Under the pieces are notes generated by a model. The model did no database searches and had not been told where the DNA came from. It saw only the letters and a program-made list of their open reading frames with translations. The translations under genes were made by a program, and so were the position numbers. A DNA stretch of 64,000 nt from Shewanella sp. 10N.286.48.A6 (lineage in GTDB: Bacteria; Pseudomonadota; Gammaproteobacteria; Enterobacterales; Shewanellaceae), in assembly GCF_002873135.1 (NCBI RefSeq), contig NZ_MCVI01000020.1:114740-178739 (forward strand). The letters are read 5' to 3'. Positions 9,544 through 17,853 of this stretch are shown in pieces; positions within the stretch are counted from its first letter, which is position 1, and every line of letters starts with the position of its first letter.

Positions 9544-9985
9544 TTGGCTGATACTCTTATGTAGACATGAGTGATCCACTCACTTAAATGGGTATTTATA
9601 AGTTGACGGCATGCTGATTAATGTCAATGACCGGGAAGCCCCATTATGAATGAATAGCCATTAGCTAAACTTAACAGTTAACTCACTCGCAGTGTTCAAG
9701 GTAAGGTTATGAATAAAAGGGATACTGGGCTGAATGAGGGTTATAAATTGCTAACTAATTAAATTAGTTATTGTTCTGCTCCTTAGTGACGATATTAACA
9801 AAGATTAATCGCCATCTATCCGCTAAACACTAGGCTTTCTAGCAAATGCTGGTTAGATTTAAGTTTCGATTAATACAAGCTGCCTAGACTCTGCCCGCTA
9901 CTAAGTTAAGCATTCAGCTGAGGTTAGGCTTAGTGTGGTATTTTTAACTAATCTGTCATTTTATGTCAGTTTTTTCCATTAGACG

Positions 9986-10011
9986 CTTGAAATATCTTTT
10001 TTAGGACATAT
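9986..10011 (+). promoter_or_regulatory. Candidate sigma-32 (heat-shock) promoter of htpX
   Basis: CTTGAAA at 9986-9992 matches the sigma-32 -35 consensus exactly. After 11 bases comes GGACATAT (10004-10011), matching 5 of 8 positions of CCCCATNT. It lies about 100 bases before the htpX start. HtpX is a heat-shock gene in enteric bacteria. Confidence 0.5.
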
Positions 10012-10113
10012 TATGTCATTAAGTGTTTAATAATATTTTTGCGTTCAAGTCAGCTTGAGCATTGAGCTCAGGCGTTGAGTTTATGTCGGCATGAATGCCA
10101 GTTAGGAGTTGTA

Positions 10114-10977
10114 ATGTTACGTATCGGTTTACTAATCGCCACCAACTTAGCCATTTTGCTAGTTGCTTCGATTGTGATGTCTCTGCTTGGTGTAAGCACA
10201 TCAAGCATGAGTGGTTTATTAATTTTTGCTGCTATGTTTGGTTTTGGCGGCGCATTTATCAGTTTAGCTATCTCTAAGTGGATGGCGAAGAAAACCATGG
10301 GTTGTGAAGTTATTACAAACCCTCGTGATAATACTGAACGTTGGTTAGTTGACACCGTTGCTCGTCAAGCGCAGCAAGCTGGGATTAAAATGCCAGAAGT
10401 GGCAATTTACCAATCTGAAGAGATGAACGCATTTGCAACGGGCCCAAGTAAAGATAACGCGCTAGTTGCTGTGAGTTCAGGCTTACTTTACGGTATGACC
10501 CAAGATGAAATCGAAGGCGTACTGGCTCACGAAGTTAGCCACGTGGCTAACGGTGACATGGTCACCTTGACCCTTATTCAAGGTGTCGTGAATACCTTCG
10601 TTATTTTTGCCGCTCGTGTTGTTGCAGGTATTGTGAATAACTTCGTTGCGAGTAATGATGAAGAGGGTGAAGGTCTTGGTATGTTTGCATACATGGCTGT
10701 GGTTTTCGTACTTGACATGTTATTTGGTATTTTAGCGTCTATGGTTGTGGCTTACTTCTCTCGTATTCGTGAGTTTAAAGCCGATGAAGGTGCGGCCAAG
10801 CTTGCTGGCAAAGATAAGATGATTGCGGCATTAGAGCGTTTAAAAACTGGCCCAGAAACGGGTGCAATGCCAGCGCAAATGTCAGCATTAGGTATTAACG
10901 GTAAACGTTCAATGACTGACTTTTTAATGAGCCATCCACCACTAGAAAAACGTATTAGCGCCCTTAGAAATAGTTAA
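10114..10977 (+). CDS. htpX: Membrane metalloprotease HtpX
   Basis: HtpX is an M48-family zinc endopeptidase of the inner membrane that helps degrade damaged membrane proteins alongside FtsH. The 287-residue protein has two N-terminal transmembrane segments (about 4-25 and 35-55). The zinc motif HEVSH has ligands H139 and H143 and catalytic E140. Two further hydrophobic segments follow, and the third ligand lies in FKADEGAA. The ATG at 10114 sits behind TAGGAG and aligns with the usual HtpX start; an upstream in-frame codon at 10075 would add an unlikely leader. It is probably monocistronic. Confidence 0.96.
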   Translation: MLRIGLLIATNLAILLVASIVMSLLGVSTSSMSGLLIFAAMFGFGGAFISLAISKWMAKKTMGCEVITNPRDNTERWLVDTVARQAQQAGIKMPEVAIYQSEEMNAFATGPSKDNALVAVSSGLLYGMTQDEIEGVLAHEVSHVANGDMVTLTLIQGVVNTFVIFAARVVAGIVNNFVASNDEEGEGLGMFAYMAVVFVLDMLFGILASMVVAYFSRIREFKADEGAAKLAGKDKMIAALERLKTGPETGAMPAQMSALGINGKRSMTDFLMSHPPLEKRISALRNS

Positions 10978-10995
10978 TAATGTGATCTTGGTTAT

Positions 10996-11024
10996 AAAAG
11001 GAGCTTAATAGCTCCTTTTTTATT
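10996..11024 (+). terminator. Intrinsic terminator after htpX
   Basis: A ten-base stem (10996-11005 with 11010-11019) and a four-base loop, ending in a T run. Confidence 0.9.
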
Positions 11025-11199
11025 GCTTCCCTTTTTATTTTAACTCGTTAATATAACCTTCTTTTCAAGGTGATACATTATGTAACGCTTTTTAGGTGTC
11101 AGAGATGATGATTGAATTTTGCCGCTGACTATTTAGTGTTGCTAAATTAACCAGTGTTAGCTAAGTTTATAACTGAGCCTAAAAAAGTCGTTCTGAAAA

Positions 11200-11213
11200 T
11201 TGATATCGATTAA
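11200..11213 (+). promoter_or_regulatory. Candidate FNR/EtrA box before the tetraheme cytochrome
   Basis: TTGATATCGATTAA matches the TTGAT-N4-ATCAA consensus at 9 of 10 defined positions. It lies about 50 bases ahead of the cytochrome start, a plausible place for oxygen-dependent control in Shewanella. Confidence 0.45.
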
Positions 11214-11263
11214 AGGTCTCTCTATTAGAGCCTTTTTGACTATCGTAACTGGAGGGTATAATA

Positions 11264-11599
11264 GTGAGCAATAAAATACTTGTAGCAATGTTTGCAGCAG
11301 CTTTAGCTGTAGTAACTTTGTCATCAAATGCATTCGCTGCAGATGAAGTTTTAGCTGATTTCCACGCTGAAATGGGTGGCTGTGAAAGTTGTCATGCTGA
11401 TGGCGAGCCATCTGCTGACGGTGAGCATGAGTTCGCGCAGTGTCAAGACTGTCACGGAACACTTGCGGAAATGGATGAAAACCATGCGCCACATGATGGC
11501 ATGTTAATGTGTCAAGACTGTCACGCACCACATGACATGAATGTTGGTGAAAAACCGACTTGTGATAGCTGCCATGATGATGGCCGCGTTGCTAAATAA
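11264..11599 (+). CDS. cctA: Small periplasmic tetraheme cytochrome c (CctA/STC)
   Basis: CctA is an abundant periplasmic electron carrier in Shewanella that links inner-membrane CymA to terminal reductases, including those for iron and fumarate. The 111-residue precursor has a cleavable signal peptide ending at Ala-Phe-Ala (residues 23-25). Four CXXCH heme sites lie at 40-44, 60-64, 83-87 and 100-104. The block [18 protein letters not shown] and the ending DDGR are typical of the family. The start is GTG with GGAGG at 11251-11255. It is a single-gene unit with its own terminator. Confidence 0.95.
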   Translation: MSNKILVAMFAAALAVVTLSSNAFAADEVLADFHAEMGGCESCHADGEPSADGEHEFAQCQDCHGTLAEMDENHAPHDGMLMCQDCHAPHDMNVGEKPTCDSCHDDGRVAK

Positions 11600-11629
11600 C
11601 TGATGATTATTTAGCTTTAAGCAAAGTTT

Positions 11630-11657
11630 AAAAGCGCTGAAATTCAGCGCTTTTTTA
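11630..11657 (+). terminator. Intrinsic terminator after cctA
   Basis: A ten-base stem (11631-11640 with 11644-11653) with a three-base loop and a T run. Confidence 0.9.
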
Positions 11658-11918
11658 TTGCCCCAGTTTTGCTGTTTATAAATAACTTTTATATTTCCGC
11701 CGACATTAGCTCAAAGAATAATTCCACATGAATATTCAATTCATGGCTTAGCATTTATCACACTACCTATACGGTATACCTCTAAAGTGGTATTAATTTT
11801 CTTTTGTTTTCAACGACATGTGCGTTATTGGTGCGGCTTGGTGCACTTTTGTTGAACAAAAGTAGCGATTTTAAATTTGCCTTATTTGTAAACGGTTTGT
11901 AAATCATTAAGTTAGCAA

Positions 11919-11935
11919 TTGGCACGAGATTTGCG
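11919..11935 (+). promoter_or_regulatory. Sigma-54 promoter of the nitrate assimilation operon
   Basis: TGGCAC (11920-11925), five bases, then TTGC (11931-11934) is a perfect -24/-12 sigma-54 element. It lies 42 bases before the nasA start. Upstream, GGTGCG and GGTGCA halves near 11830-11845 resemble NtrC half-sites at a suitable enhancer distance; those are an inference. Nothing else recognisable is seen in 11658-11919. Confidence 0.8.
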
Positions 11936-11976
11936 ACGTTATTGTCATTGAATTTGAGTCAGTGAAGGGAAGTTGC

Positions 11977-14781
11977 ATGTCTAATATCCAATCTAGTTGT
12001 GCTTATTGCGGCGTCGGCTGCGGAATAAGTGTAACCCCTAGCAGTCTTAACGACATTGGATTTGAGCTTGAAGGTGATCGTACTCACCCAGCTAATAAAG
12101 GTCAGTTATGTGCCAAAGGTGAGCGTTTATTAGAAAGCTTAGTCCAGCCAAATAGTTTACGTTATCCCAAATATAAGTCTGGTAAGTCAGTTGCTTGGCC
12201 TGAAGCTATCACGACAATTGCTGACACCTTTAAACAAACTATTGCGCAATATGGACCAGACTCAGTTGCATTTTATTTATCAGGGCAACTTTTAACTGAA
12301 GATTACTATGTGGCTAATAAATTGGCCAAAGGCTTTATTGGCACGGCGAATGTTGATACCAATTCACGCCTTTGTATGTCTTCTGCTGTAAGTGCGCACA
12401 TGCGCGCATATGGAGAGGATGTTATAGCGGGTTGTTATGACGATTTTGAAGAGGCACAAGTAATAGTATTAGTGGGTTCAAACGCAGCGTGGACCCATCC
12501 GGTTTTATTTCAGCGGATGATTAAAGCCCGCCAGCGTTATGGCACTAAAATTGTCGTAATTGACCCAGCTAAAACTGCTACGGCAAGCCAAGCAGACTTA
12601 CATCTTCAAATCGCGCCGGGGACAGATACGTTATTATTTAATGGCTTACTGAATTTCATTGCCAAAAATGAAGCGTTAAATCAGCCATATATTGATGCGC
12701 ACACTGAAAACTTCACTCAAACCTTAGCACACGTTGCCAGTCAAGCCACTGATGTTGAAACACTTGCCCAAGCGTTATTAGTGCCTATTGCTCAGTTGCA
12801 GGATTTCTATCAGTTATTTATCTCTCACGCAAAAGTCATGACAGCTAGCTGCCAAGGGGTAAACCAATCTATTGCAGGCACTGACACTAGCAATGCGATA
12901 ATCAATTGTCACTTAGCTCTTGGTCAGGTTGGTAAGGAAGGTTGTGGTTTCTTTTCACTTACAGGCCAACCGAATGCCATGGGTGGGCGTGAAGTGGGCG
13001 GTTTAGCGACACAACTTGCTTGTCATATGGGGTTTTCTGAGCCGGAGCGTCAAGTGTTAGGAGATTTTTGGCAGTCTGAGGTGATCGCGACTGATAAGGG
13101 TCTCACAGCCGTTGAATTATTTGATGCTATGGCAGATGGAACAATTAAAGCGGTGTGGATTATGGGCACTAATCCAGTGGTGTCATTGCCTAATACTGCA
13201 AAAATAACTGCGGCATTAGAAATCTGTCCTTTTGTGGTGGTGTCTGAGATAACACAAGACTCTGCGACTGCGCAATTAGCCGATGTGTTATTACCTGCAC
13301 AGGGTTGGTCTGAAAAATGTGGCACTGTCACTAACAGTGAGCGAGTGATTAGCCGCCAACGTGGCTTTATACAAGCTAAAGGCACTGCAAAAGCTGATTG
13401 GTGGGCCTTGGCAGAAGTCGCAAAAGCGATGGGTTTTGAACAAAGTTTTAGCTTTAAAAACAGTGCTGCCGTTTTTAAAGAATTTGCCCAGTTATCTAAG
13501 CTTGTAAAGCAATCTTTTCCAGGCAAGCAGTTTGATTTAAGCGGTTTGGCTGATTTAACGGATGAGCAATATGATGAGTTACTACCGACGCAGTGGCCTG
13601 CTGCTAACCATGGTGCCATAGGGGGCAATAAGCAAAGATTGTTTGCCGATGGCATATTCGCCACCGCATCATCAAAAGCGCAATTTATTGAAACCACTGC
13701 AGATTGCCAAATAGCCCCTTTGCCAGCTGGGCAAGTACGCTTAAACAGTGGTCGCAGCCGAGATCAATGGCACACCATGACCCGCACAGGTCATATTGCG
13801 GCGCTTAGAGCCAGTATCCCAGAGCCTGTTATTGCTGTTCATCCTTCGACTTTAGCGCAATTAAAATTAATTGAAGACGACTTGGTAACTTTTGCTGCCC
13901 CCAATTTATCAATAACCAATTTTGCCGTGGCAAGAGTGGTTGCAGATGACTCCCAAGCGCCAGACTTGGGGTTTATGTCAATGCATTGGTCTGAGCAGTT
14001 CTCGTTAGGTAAGGGCGTTAATACCCCACTTGATAGTCAGTTTGACCCTTACTCAAAACAGCCAGCGTTTAAATGCCAACCCGTGTCGTTAACTAAAGTT
14101 GCTGTGACATTGCAAGGGATCGTTTTTGGTCTGCATGATCCACACATGCAAGGCCTGAACTGGAATGTTCAGCAAACATTAACCACTGGCAGTTGTTATC
14201 ACATCGGTTTTGAAAATACAGATGCAGCATTTGCTTATCAGTCAACGGTACACGCTTTAAAATGGACAATTTCCCTTGCTAGTCAGCAAATTATCCATGT
14301 GCATTGCAATATCAGTAACGGCTTGTTGGTATCACTGAAACTGTTAAGTCGCACAAAGGTCGCTGTTTCCCTTGAAGCGATGAATTTGCTTATTGGTCAA
14401 ACAGTAGATGTTGCATTAATGCGTCAATTACATCAGCTGATTAAAGCTGGTAACAGCCCACTAATTTGTGCCTGTACCGGTGTCACACAAGCCAATATTG
14501 AATATGCCATGCTGCAAAAACTTGATAATGCAGTATTCAGTAAACGTGCTTTAGCATCTGATTTTACTAGCGCCACAGCGATTAACACTGATATCACACA
14601 AGCAGATTTTGATAAGGCGTTAGATGAAACCCAAACAGAGCTAGGCTGCGGCAGACAATGTGGTAGCTGCCACAGTGAAGTGGGTCAATGTGCCAATGAT
14701 ATTTGGCATATTGCTTTAGCTGAGATAACGACTGAGTTGTCAGAGCAAGAACGTAAATCAGCCCAAGAGGAGGTGGCGTAA
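11977..14781 (+). CDS. nasA: Assimilatory nitrate reductase, catalytic subunit
   Basis: NasA reduces nitrate to nitrite in the cytoplasm for nitrogen assimilation. The 934-residue protein begins with a 4Fe-4S motif (C8, C11, C15 and the cysteine of GQLCAKG). The bis-MGD molybdopterin oxidoreductase domain follows, including TGQPNAMGGREVGG and WGTNPVV-like MGTNPVVSLPN, then the C-terminal dinucleotide-binding domain. It ends with a BFD-like 2Fe-2S domain (CACTGVTQANI and CGRQCGSCHSEV) as in NasA/NasC of other gammaproteobacteria. ATG 11977 behind AAGGGA is preferred to the in-frame GTG at 11962. The stop overlaps cobA by one base. Confidence 0.93.
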   Translation: MSNIQSSCAYCGVGCGISVTPSSLNDIGFELEGDRTHPANKGQLCAKGERLLESLVQPNSLRYPKYKSGKSVAWPEAITTIADTFKQTIAQYGPDSVAFYLSGQLLTEDYYVANKLAKGFIGTANVDTNSRLCMSSAVSAHMRAYGEDVIAGCYDDFEEAQVIVLVGSNAAWTHPVLFQRMIKARQRYGTKIVVIDPAKTATASQADLHLQIAPGTDTLLFNGLLNFIAKNEALNQPYIDAHTENFTQTLAHVASQATDVETLAQALLVPIAQLQDFYQLFISHAKVMTASCQGVNQSIAGTDTSNAIINCHLALGQVGKEGCGFFSLTGQPNAMGGREVGGLATQLACHMGFSEPERQVLGDFWQSEVIATDKGLTAVELFDAMADGTIKAVWIMGTNPVVSLPNTAKITAALEICPFVVVSEITQDSATAQLADVLLPAQGWSEKCGTVTNSERVISRQRGFIQAKGTAKADWWALAEVAKAMGFEQSFSFKNSAAVFKEFAQLSKLVKQSFPGKQFDLSGLADLTDEQYDELLPTQWPAANHGAIGGNKQRLFADGIFATASSKAQFIETTADCQIAPLPAGQVRLNSGRSRDQWHTMTRTGHIAALRASIPEPVIAVHPSTLAQLKLIEDDLVTFAAPNLSITNFAVARVVADDSQAPDLGFMSMHWSEQFSLGKGVNTPLDSQFDPYSKQPAFKCQPVSLTKVAVTLQGIVFGLHDPHMQGLNWNVQQTLTTGSCYHIGFENTDAAFAYQSTVHALKWTISLASQQIIHVHCNISNGLLVSLKLLSRTKVAVSLEAMNLLIGQTVDVALMRQLHQLIKAGNSPLICACTGVTQANIEYAMLQKLDNAVFSKRALASDFTSATAINTDITQADFDKALDETQTELGCGRQCGSCHSEVGQCANDIWHIALAEITTELSEQERKSAQEEVA

Positions 14782-15638
14782 TGAGTCATACATTGAATAA
14801 GCTAATTAACTTTAATAGCGCAGCCGCTAATAATGATTTGATTTCGGGTGATGTCGAAATTGTCGGTGCAGGTTGCGGGCAATTAGATTTAATGACCATT
14901 AAAGCCGCCAGAATAGTGTCTCAAGCTGAGGCGCTGGTTTATGACAGCTTGGTCAGCAGCGATATTCTTTCATTAGTCTCTGCAGATTGTCAGCGCCACT
15001 TTGTGGGTAAACGTTGTGGTCAGCCAAGTTATAAGCAAGATGATATAAACGCTTTACTAGCAAAGCTTGCCACACAAGGACTCAAAGTTGTACGTTTAAA
15101 AGGTGGCGATCCGCATATTTTTGGGCGCGGGGCTGAAGAGTCTCTGTATCTTGCTAAATTAGGGATCGCTAGCCGATTTACCCCTGGTATTACAGCAGCT
15201 TTAGGCTGCGCCTCAACCACAGGTATTCCGCTAACGTACCGCGGCATGGCTCGTTCAGTCACGTTAGTCACTGGTACCCGCATTACAAATGATGGGCTAG
15301 ATCAGGCTCCAACTCATTGGAAAGGCTTATTAGAAGCACAATCTACCTTAGTTTTTTACATGGGCAAGGAGCAAGCAGCAGCAATTTCAGCAGGACTTAT
15401 GTCTGTTAAAGCTGAGGCAAACTTACCCGTGGCACTTGTCACCAATGGCGGCAGACCTAATCAGTTAATCACTTATGCCAATGTTAGCAATATGGCCAAG
15501 CAAGCGACATTAATTAAAGACAGTGGCCCAACCTTAATCATCATTGGTGAAGTGGTTGCAGTGGGTCAAGAATTAGCTGGCTTATTGTCTGATATAAAAG
15601 CCAAGCCAACAGATTTTGTGGAGGTGGCTTATGGTTGA
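14781..15638 (+). CDS. cobA: Uroporphyrinogen-III C-methyltransferase
   Basis: This SUMT enzyme uses SAM to methylate uroporphyrinogen III at C-2 and C-7. It makes precorrin-2, the precursor of the siroheme that NirB needs. The 285-residue protein has the GAGCGQLDLMTIKAAR opening near residue 30, VRLKGGDPHIFGRGAEE, and TPGITAALGCASTTGIPLTYRGMA. It is a stand-alone methyltransferase without the CysG dehydrogenase/chelatase domain. It overlaps nasA by one base and the next gene by eight, so it is part of a coupled operon. Confidence 0.93.
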   Translation: MSHTLNKLINFNSAAANNDLISGDVEIVGAGCGQLDLMTIKAARIVSQAEALVYDSLVSSDILSLVSADCQRHFVGKRCGQPSYKQDDINALLAKLATQGLKVVRLKGGDPHIFGRGAEESLYLAKLGIASRFTPGITAALGCASTTGIPLTYRGMARSVTLVTGTRITNDGLDQAPTHWKGLLEAQSTLVFYMGKEQAAAISAGLMSVKAEANLPVALVTNGGRPNQLITYANVSNMAKQATLIKDSGPTLIIIGEVVAVGQELAGLLSDIKAKPTDFVEVAYG

Positions 15639-16806
15639 GCAACAAACGCAAGATATGCTTAATGCCGCTGATTTTGATAGCCGTAAGCTCATCAAAGCAA
15701 TGGGCAAAGGGGTTAAAGGTAGCCGCAGTTTGAATTTTGCTGAAGCCGCTTACTTGATTAAAGGTTTTGCAAGTGGTGACATTTCTACTGCGCAAATGGC
15801 GGCAGCGATGATGCTTATGCGAGTGCGAGGTGAGTCAGTTGAAGAACTTGCTGGTGTAGCGTCTGGGCTAAAGCAGTTGGTTTCTTCTCAGTGGAAAACT
15901 ATTAAAGCAGATATTGATTGGCCGGTATATGCCGGTAAGCGCGAGCAGTTACCTTGGTTATTATTAGCGGCAAAAATGCTGGCTAAACAAGGTAAAACCA
16001 TTGTATTACATGGAGATAGTCAATCATTACCTCATCGTCGTCATGTTGAATCATATATTGCGGCTTTAGATATTCCTAAATGTGACAACGCCGAAACCGC
16101 CGCAGAAATGTTAGCGAAAACAGGGCTGATTTACCTTAACAGCGCAGATGTTATTCCAGTATTAAATGATTGCCGCGCTTTACATCAAGAGTTGGGTTTA
16201 CGAAGTTTTATTCAAATGTCTGTTCGCTGCGTTAACCCGTGTAATGCAGCATTTAGCCTACGCAGTTATTTTCATCCTGGATTAGATAAATTGCATCATC
16301 AAGTGGCAGCGCTTTTGGCAAAGGATAGCTGCCAAAGAGAAGCGGCAGATATTGCTATTTTTAAAGGCCTGCAGGGGGAGACAGAAATCAACCCTCGTGT
16401 CAGTACTCGGGTAGGTTTACTGCGTTTTAATGGCCAACATGAAGCTAACTTTGCAGAGATTAATCTGCCTACCCAACTTGAGGCATTTGTGGGGGCAAAG
16501 CTTGGTCAAGCTGATTTGTCTGCTGCTGTACTGGCGCAACTTTGGCGGGCTGAAGACATTGCTGAGGCCGATTTATCAACGGCACAATTACAGCAAGCGA
16601 TAGCCAGTGTCACCGCCACGATAGCGCTGGTAAATGTGCTATGTAATAAAGGATTAGCTATTAATGATGCCTTAGAACATGCCAAAAAAGTCTGGTTTGA
16701 GCGAAATAAATATGTCATTCAAGACTCAAATGTCATGGGGTCGTCCCTTTGGCAACATATTGAAAATAAAGTTATTCCGTCAACTCGTCATGCAGTAAGG
16801 AGTTAA
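15631..16806 (+). CDS. TrpD2/YbiB-like nucleic-acid-binding glycosyltransferase-fold protein
   Basis: The 391-residue protein has the fold of anthranilate phosphoribosyltransferase. An N-terminal helical domain contains SGDISTAQMAAAMMLMRVRGES near residues 44-66, and a glycosyltransferase domain follows. TrpD2/YbiB members bind DNA or RNA and are not known to act in tryptophan synthesis. The canonical PRPP motif (GTGGD) is not seen; the region KTIVLHGDSQSLPHRRHVE stands in its place. I chose ATG 15631 behind GGAGG. Members of this family recur in nitrate assimilation operons, but the role there is not established. Confidence 0.8.
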   Translation: MVEQQTQDMLNAADFDSRKLIKAMGKGVKGSRSLNFAEAAYLIKGFASGDISTAQMAAAMMLMRVRGESVEELAGVASGLKQLVSSQWKTIKADIDWPVYAGKREQLPWLLLAAKMLAKQGKTIVLHGDSQSLPHRRHVESYIAALDIPKCDNAETAAEMLAKTGLIYLNSADVIPVLNDCRALHQELGLRSFIQMSVRCVNPCNAAFSLRSYFHPGLDKLHHQVAALLAKDSCQREAADIAIFKGLQGETEINPRVSTRVGLLRFNGQHEANFAEINLPTQLEAFVGAKLGQADLSAAVLAQLWRAEDIAEADLSTAQLQQAIASVTATIALVNVLCNKGLAINDALEHAKKVWFERNKYVIQDSNVMGSSLWQHIENKVIPSTRHAVRS

Positions 16807-16810
16807 GCAT

Positions 16811-17455
16811 ATGGTTAATTATATCTATTGTGACCCATCATTTAATAACAATGCATTGCTGACAGATTATAAAATCCAACTAAATCAGTTTCAGGCATGT
16901 GTAGAAGTAACAAGCCTCAGCCAACTAGAACAAAATGTGCTTAAAGGAAACGGATCATGTTTAGTATTTCTAACCAATGAGTTACAACCCTTGCAGCAAG
17001 CATTTATTGAGCGTTTGTTATCGAATACGGCTTTACCCATTATTGTGAATGCTCAGCATTGGGATGAAAATCATCTAGCCAGTTTGTTACTTTGTGGCAG
17101 GGTGACTTTCGTACCCGAGCAGCTGTCAGCAAAACGCTTAAGCTCTTTAGTTAACCTAGCAAAAATTCGCTTTGATAATGCTTCAAATATGCTCGAAAAA
17201 GTGAAGCAATTAGATGAGAAATGTGTCGCGATGAAGCTGGTGTCAAAAGCCAAGTCGTTACTGCAATTACAGGGTATTAGCGAAAAAGTAGCGCATGAAT
17301 TGATCCAAAAACAGGCTATGAGCAAGGGGGTAACCGTAGCTGAAATGGCAAAAAGTATCATTGCAGCGGCAAAACAAATTGAAGCAAATCAAAGAGGGAC
17401 GAACCGAATGCAACAATTTGGTGCGAGTGCGCCTGTGGTGACCAGTATAGCCTAG
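16811..17455 (+). CDS. nasT: ANTAR-domain antitermination regulator, NasT-like
   Basis: The 214-residue protein ends in an ANTAR helical domain (about 130-190: KQLDEKCVAMKLVSKAKSLL and the segment HELIQKQAMSKGVTVAEMAKSII). ANTAR domains bind paired RNA hairpins to prevent termination. The N-terminal half looks like a response-regulator receiver but lacks the usual phospho-acceptor aspartate; the strand reads CLVFLTNELQP. NasT normally pairs with the nitrate sensor NasS, which is absent here. The downstream nirB leader contains a strong terminator, its likely target. AAGGAG lies seven bases before the ATG. Confidence 0.8.
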   Translation: MVNYIYCDPSFNNNALLTDYKIQLNQFQACVEVTSLSQLEQNVLKGNGSCLVFLTNELQPLQQAFIERLLSNTALPIIVNAQHWDENHLASLLLCGRVTFVPEQLSAKRLSSLVNLAKIRFDNASNMLEKVKQLDEKCVAMKLVSKAKSLLQLQGISEKVAHELIQKQAMSKGVTVAEMAKSIIAAAKQIEANQRGTNRMQQFGASAPVVTSIA

Positions 17456-17778
17456 TATCTTTTCAGGCCAATATATTATTTTTTATATTTACAATGACTT
17501 ACGATTTTATGTTTGTTGGCATAGTCAATGCTTAGTATTTGCTAGATCGTGTGAGCAATTAAGTTGTGTGAAGCATTAGCTGGCATTAATAAATTGCTGT
17601 GTAAATAAATAACCGTGGAAATAAAGAGTTTAGGTCAAGCGTTATCATCATGACAAACTGTAGCTTGAATCTCTAACTTCTAAATGCAATGGCGCGTGCA
17701 CGTAATCGTCGTTAATCGAGACGCTATAACAGTGTAGTTTAAACAGTTTATAGTTAAAATTTGAAGGCTTTTGGCAAT

Positions 17779-17817
17779 GGCGCCAGCTCTGTTAACCCAG
17801 AGGCTGGCGCTTTTTTG
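17779..17817 (+). terminator. Leader terminator before nirBD (attenuator candidate)
   Basis: An eight-base GC-rich stem (17780-17787 with 17803-17810) is extended by an inner CTCTG/CAGAG pairing and followed by six T. It lies between the ANTAR gene and nirB and 37 bases before the nirB start, so it would stop transcription unless antiterminated. The preceding 17456-17779 contains no gene. I could not fix by eye the two hexaloop hairpins expected for ANTAR binding; the clearest hexaloop (AGTGTA, near 17731-17736) has only a three-base stem. Confidence 0.8.
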
Positions 17818-17853
17818 TTTTTAGGGCTTCAACAAAAATTCAAGGAGCCTTCT

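Noticed and set aside
13050..13697. 215-residue minus-strand frame inside nasA
   Set aside because: Antisense shadow of a clear coding gene with no domain or start signal.
17581..17604. Second sigma-54 promoter before nirB (TGGCAT...TTGC)
   Set aside because: The GG-to-GC spacing is 12, not the required 10.
17761..17853. N-terminal extension of nirB by 31 residues
   Set aside because: It would run through the leader terminator and lacks an SD; ATG 17854 has AAGGAG and fits the family.
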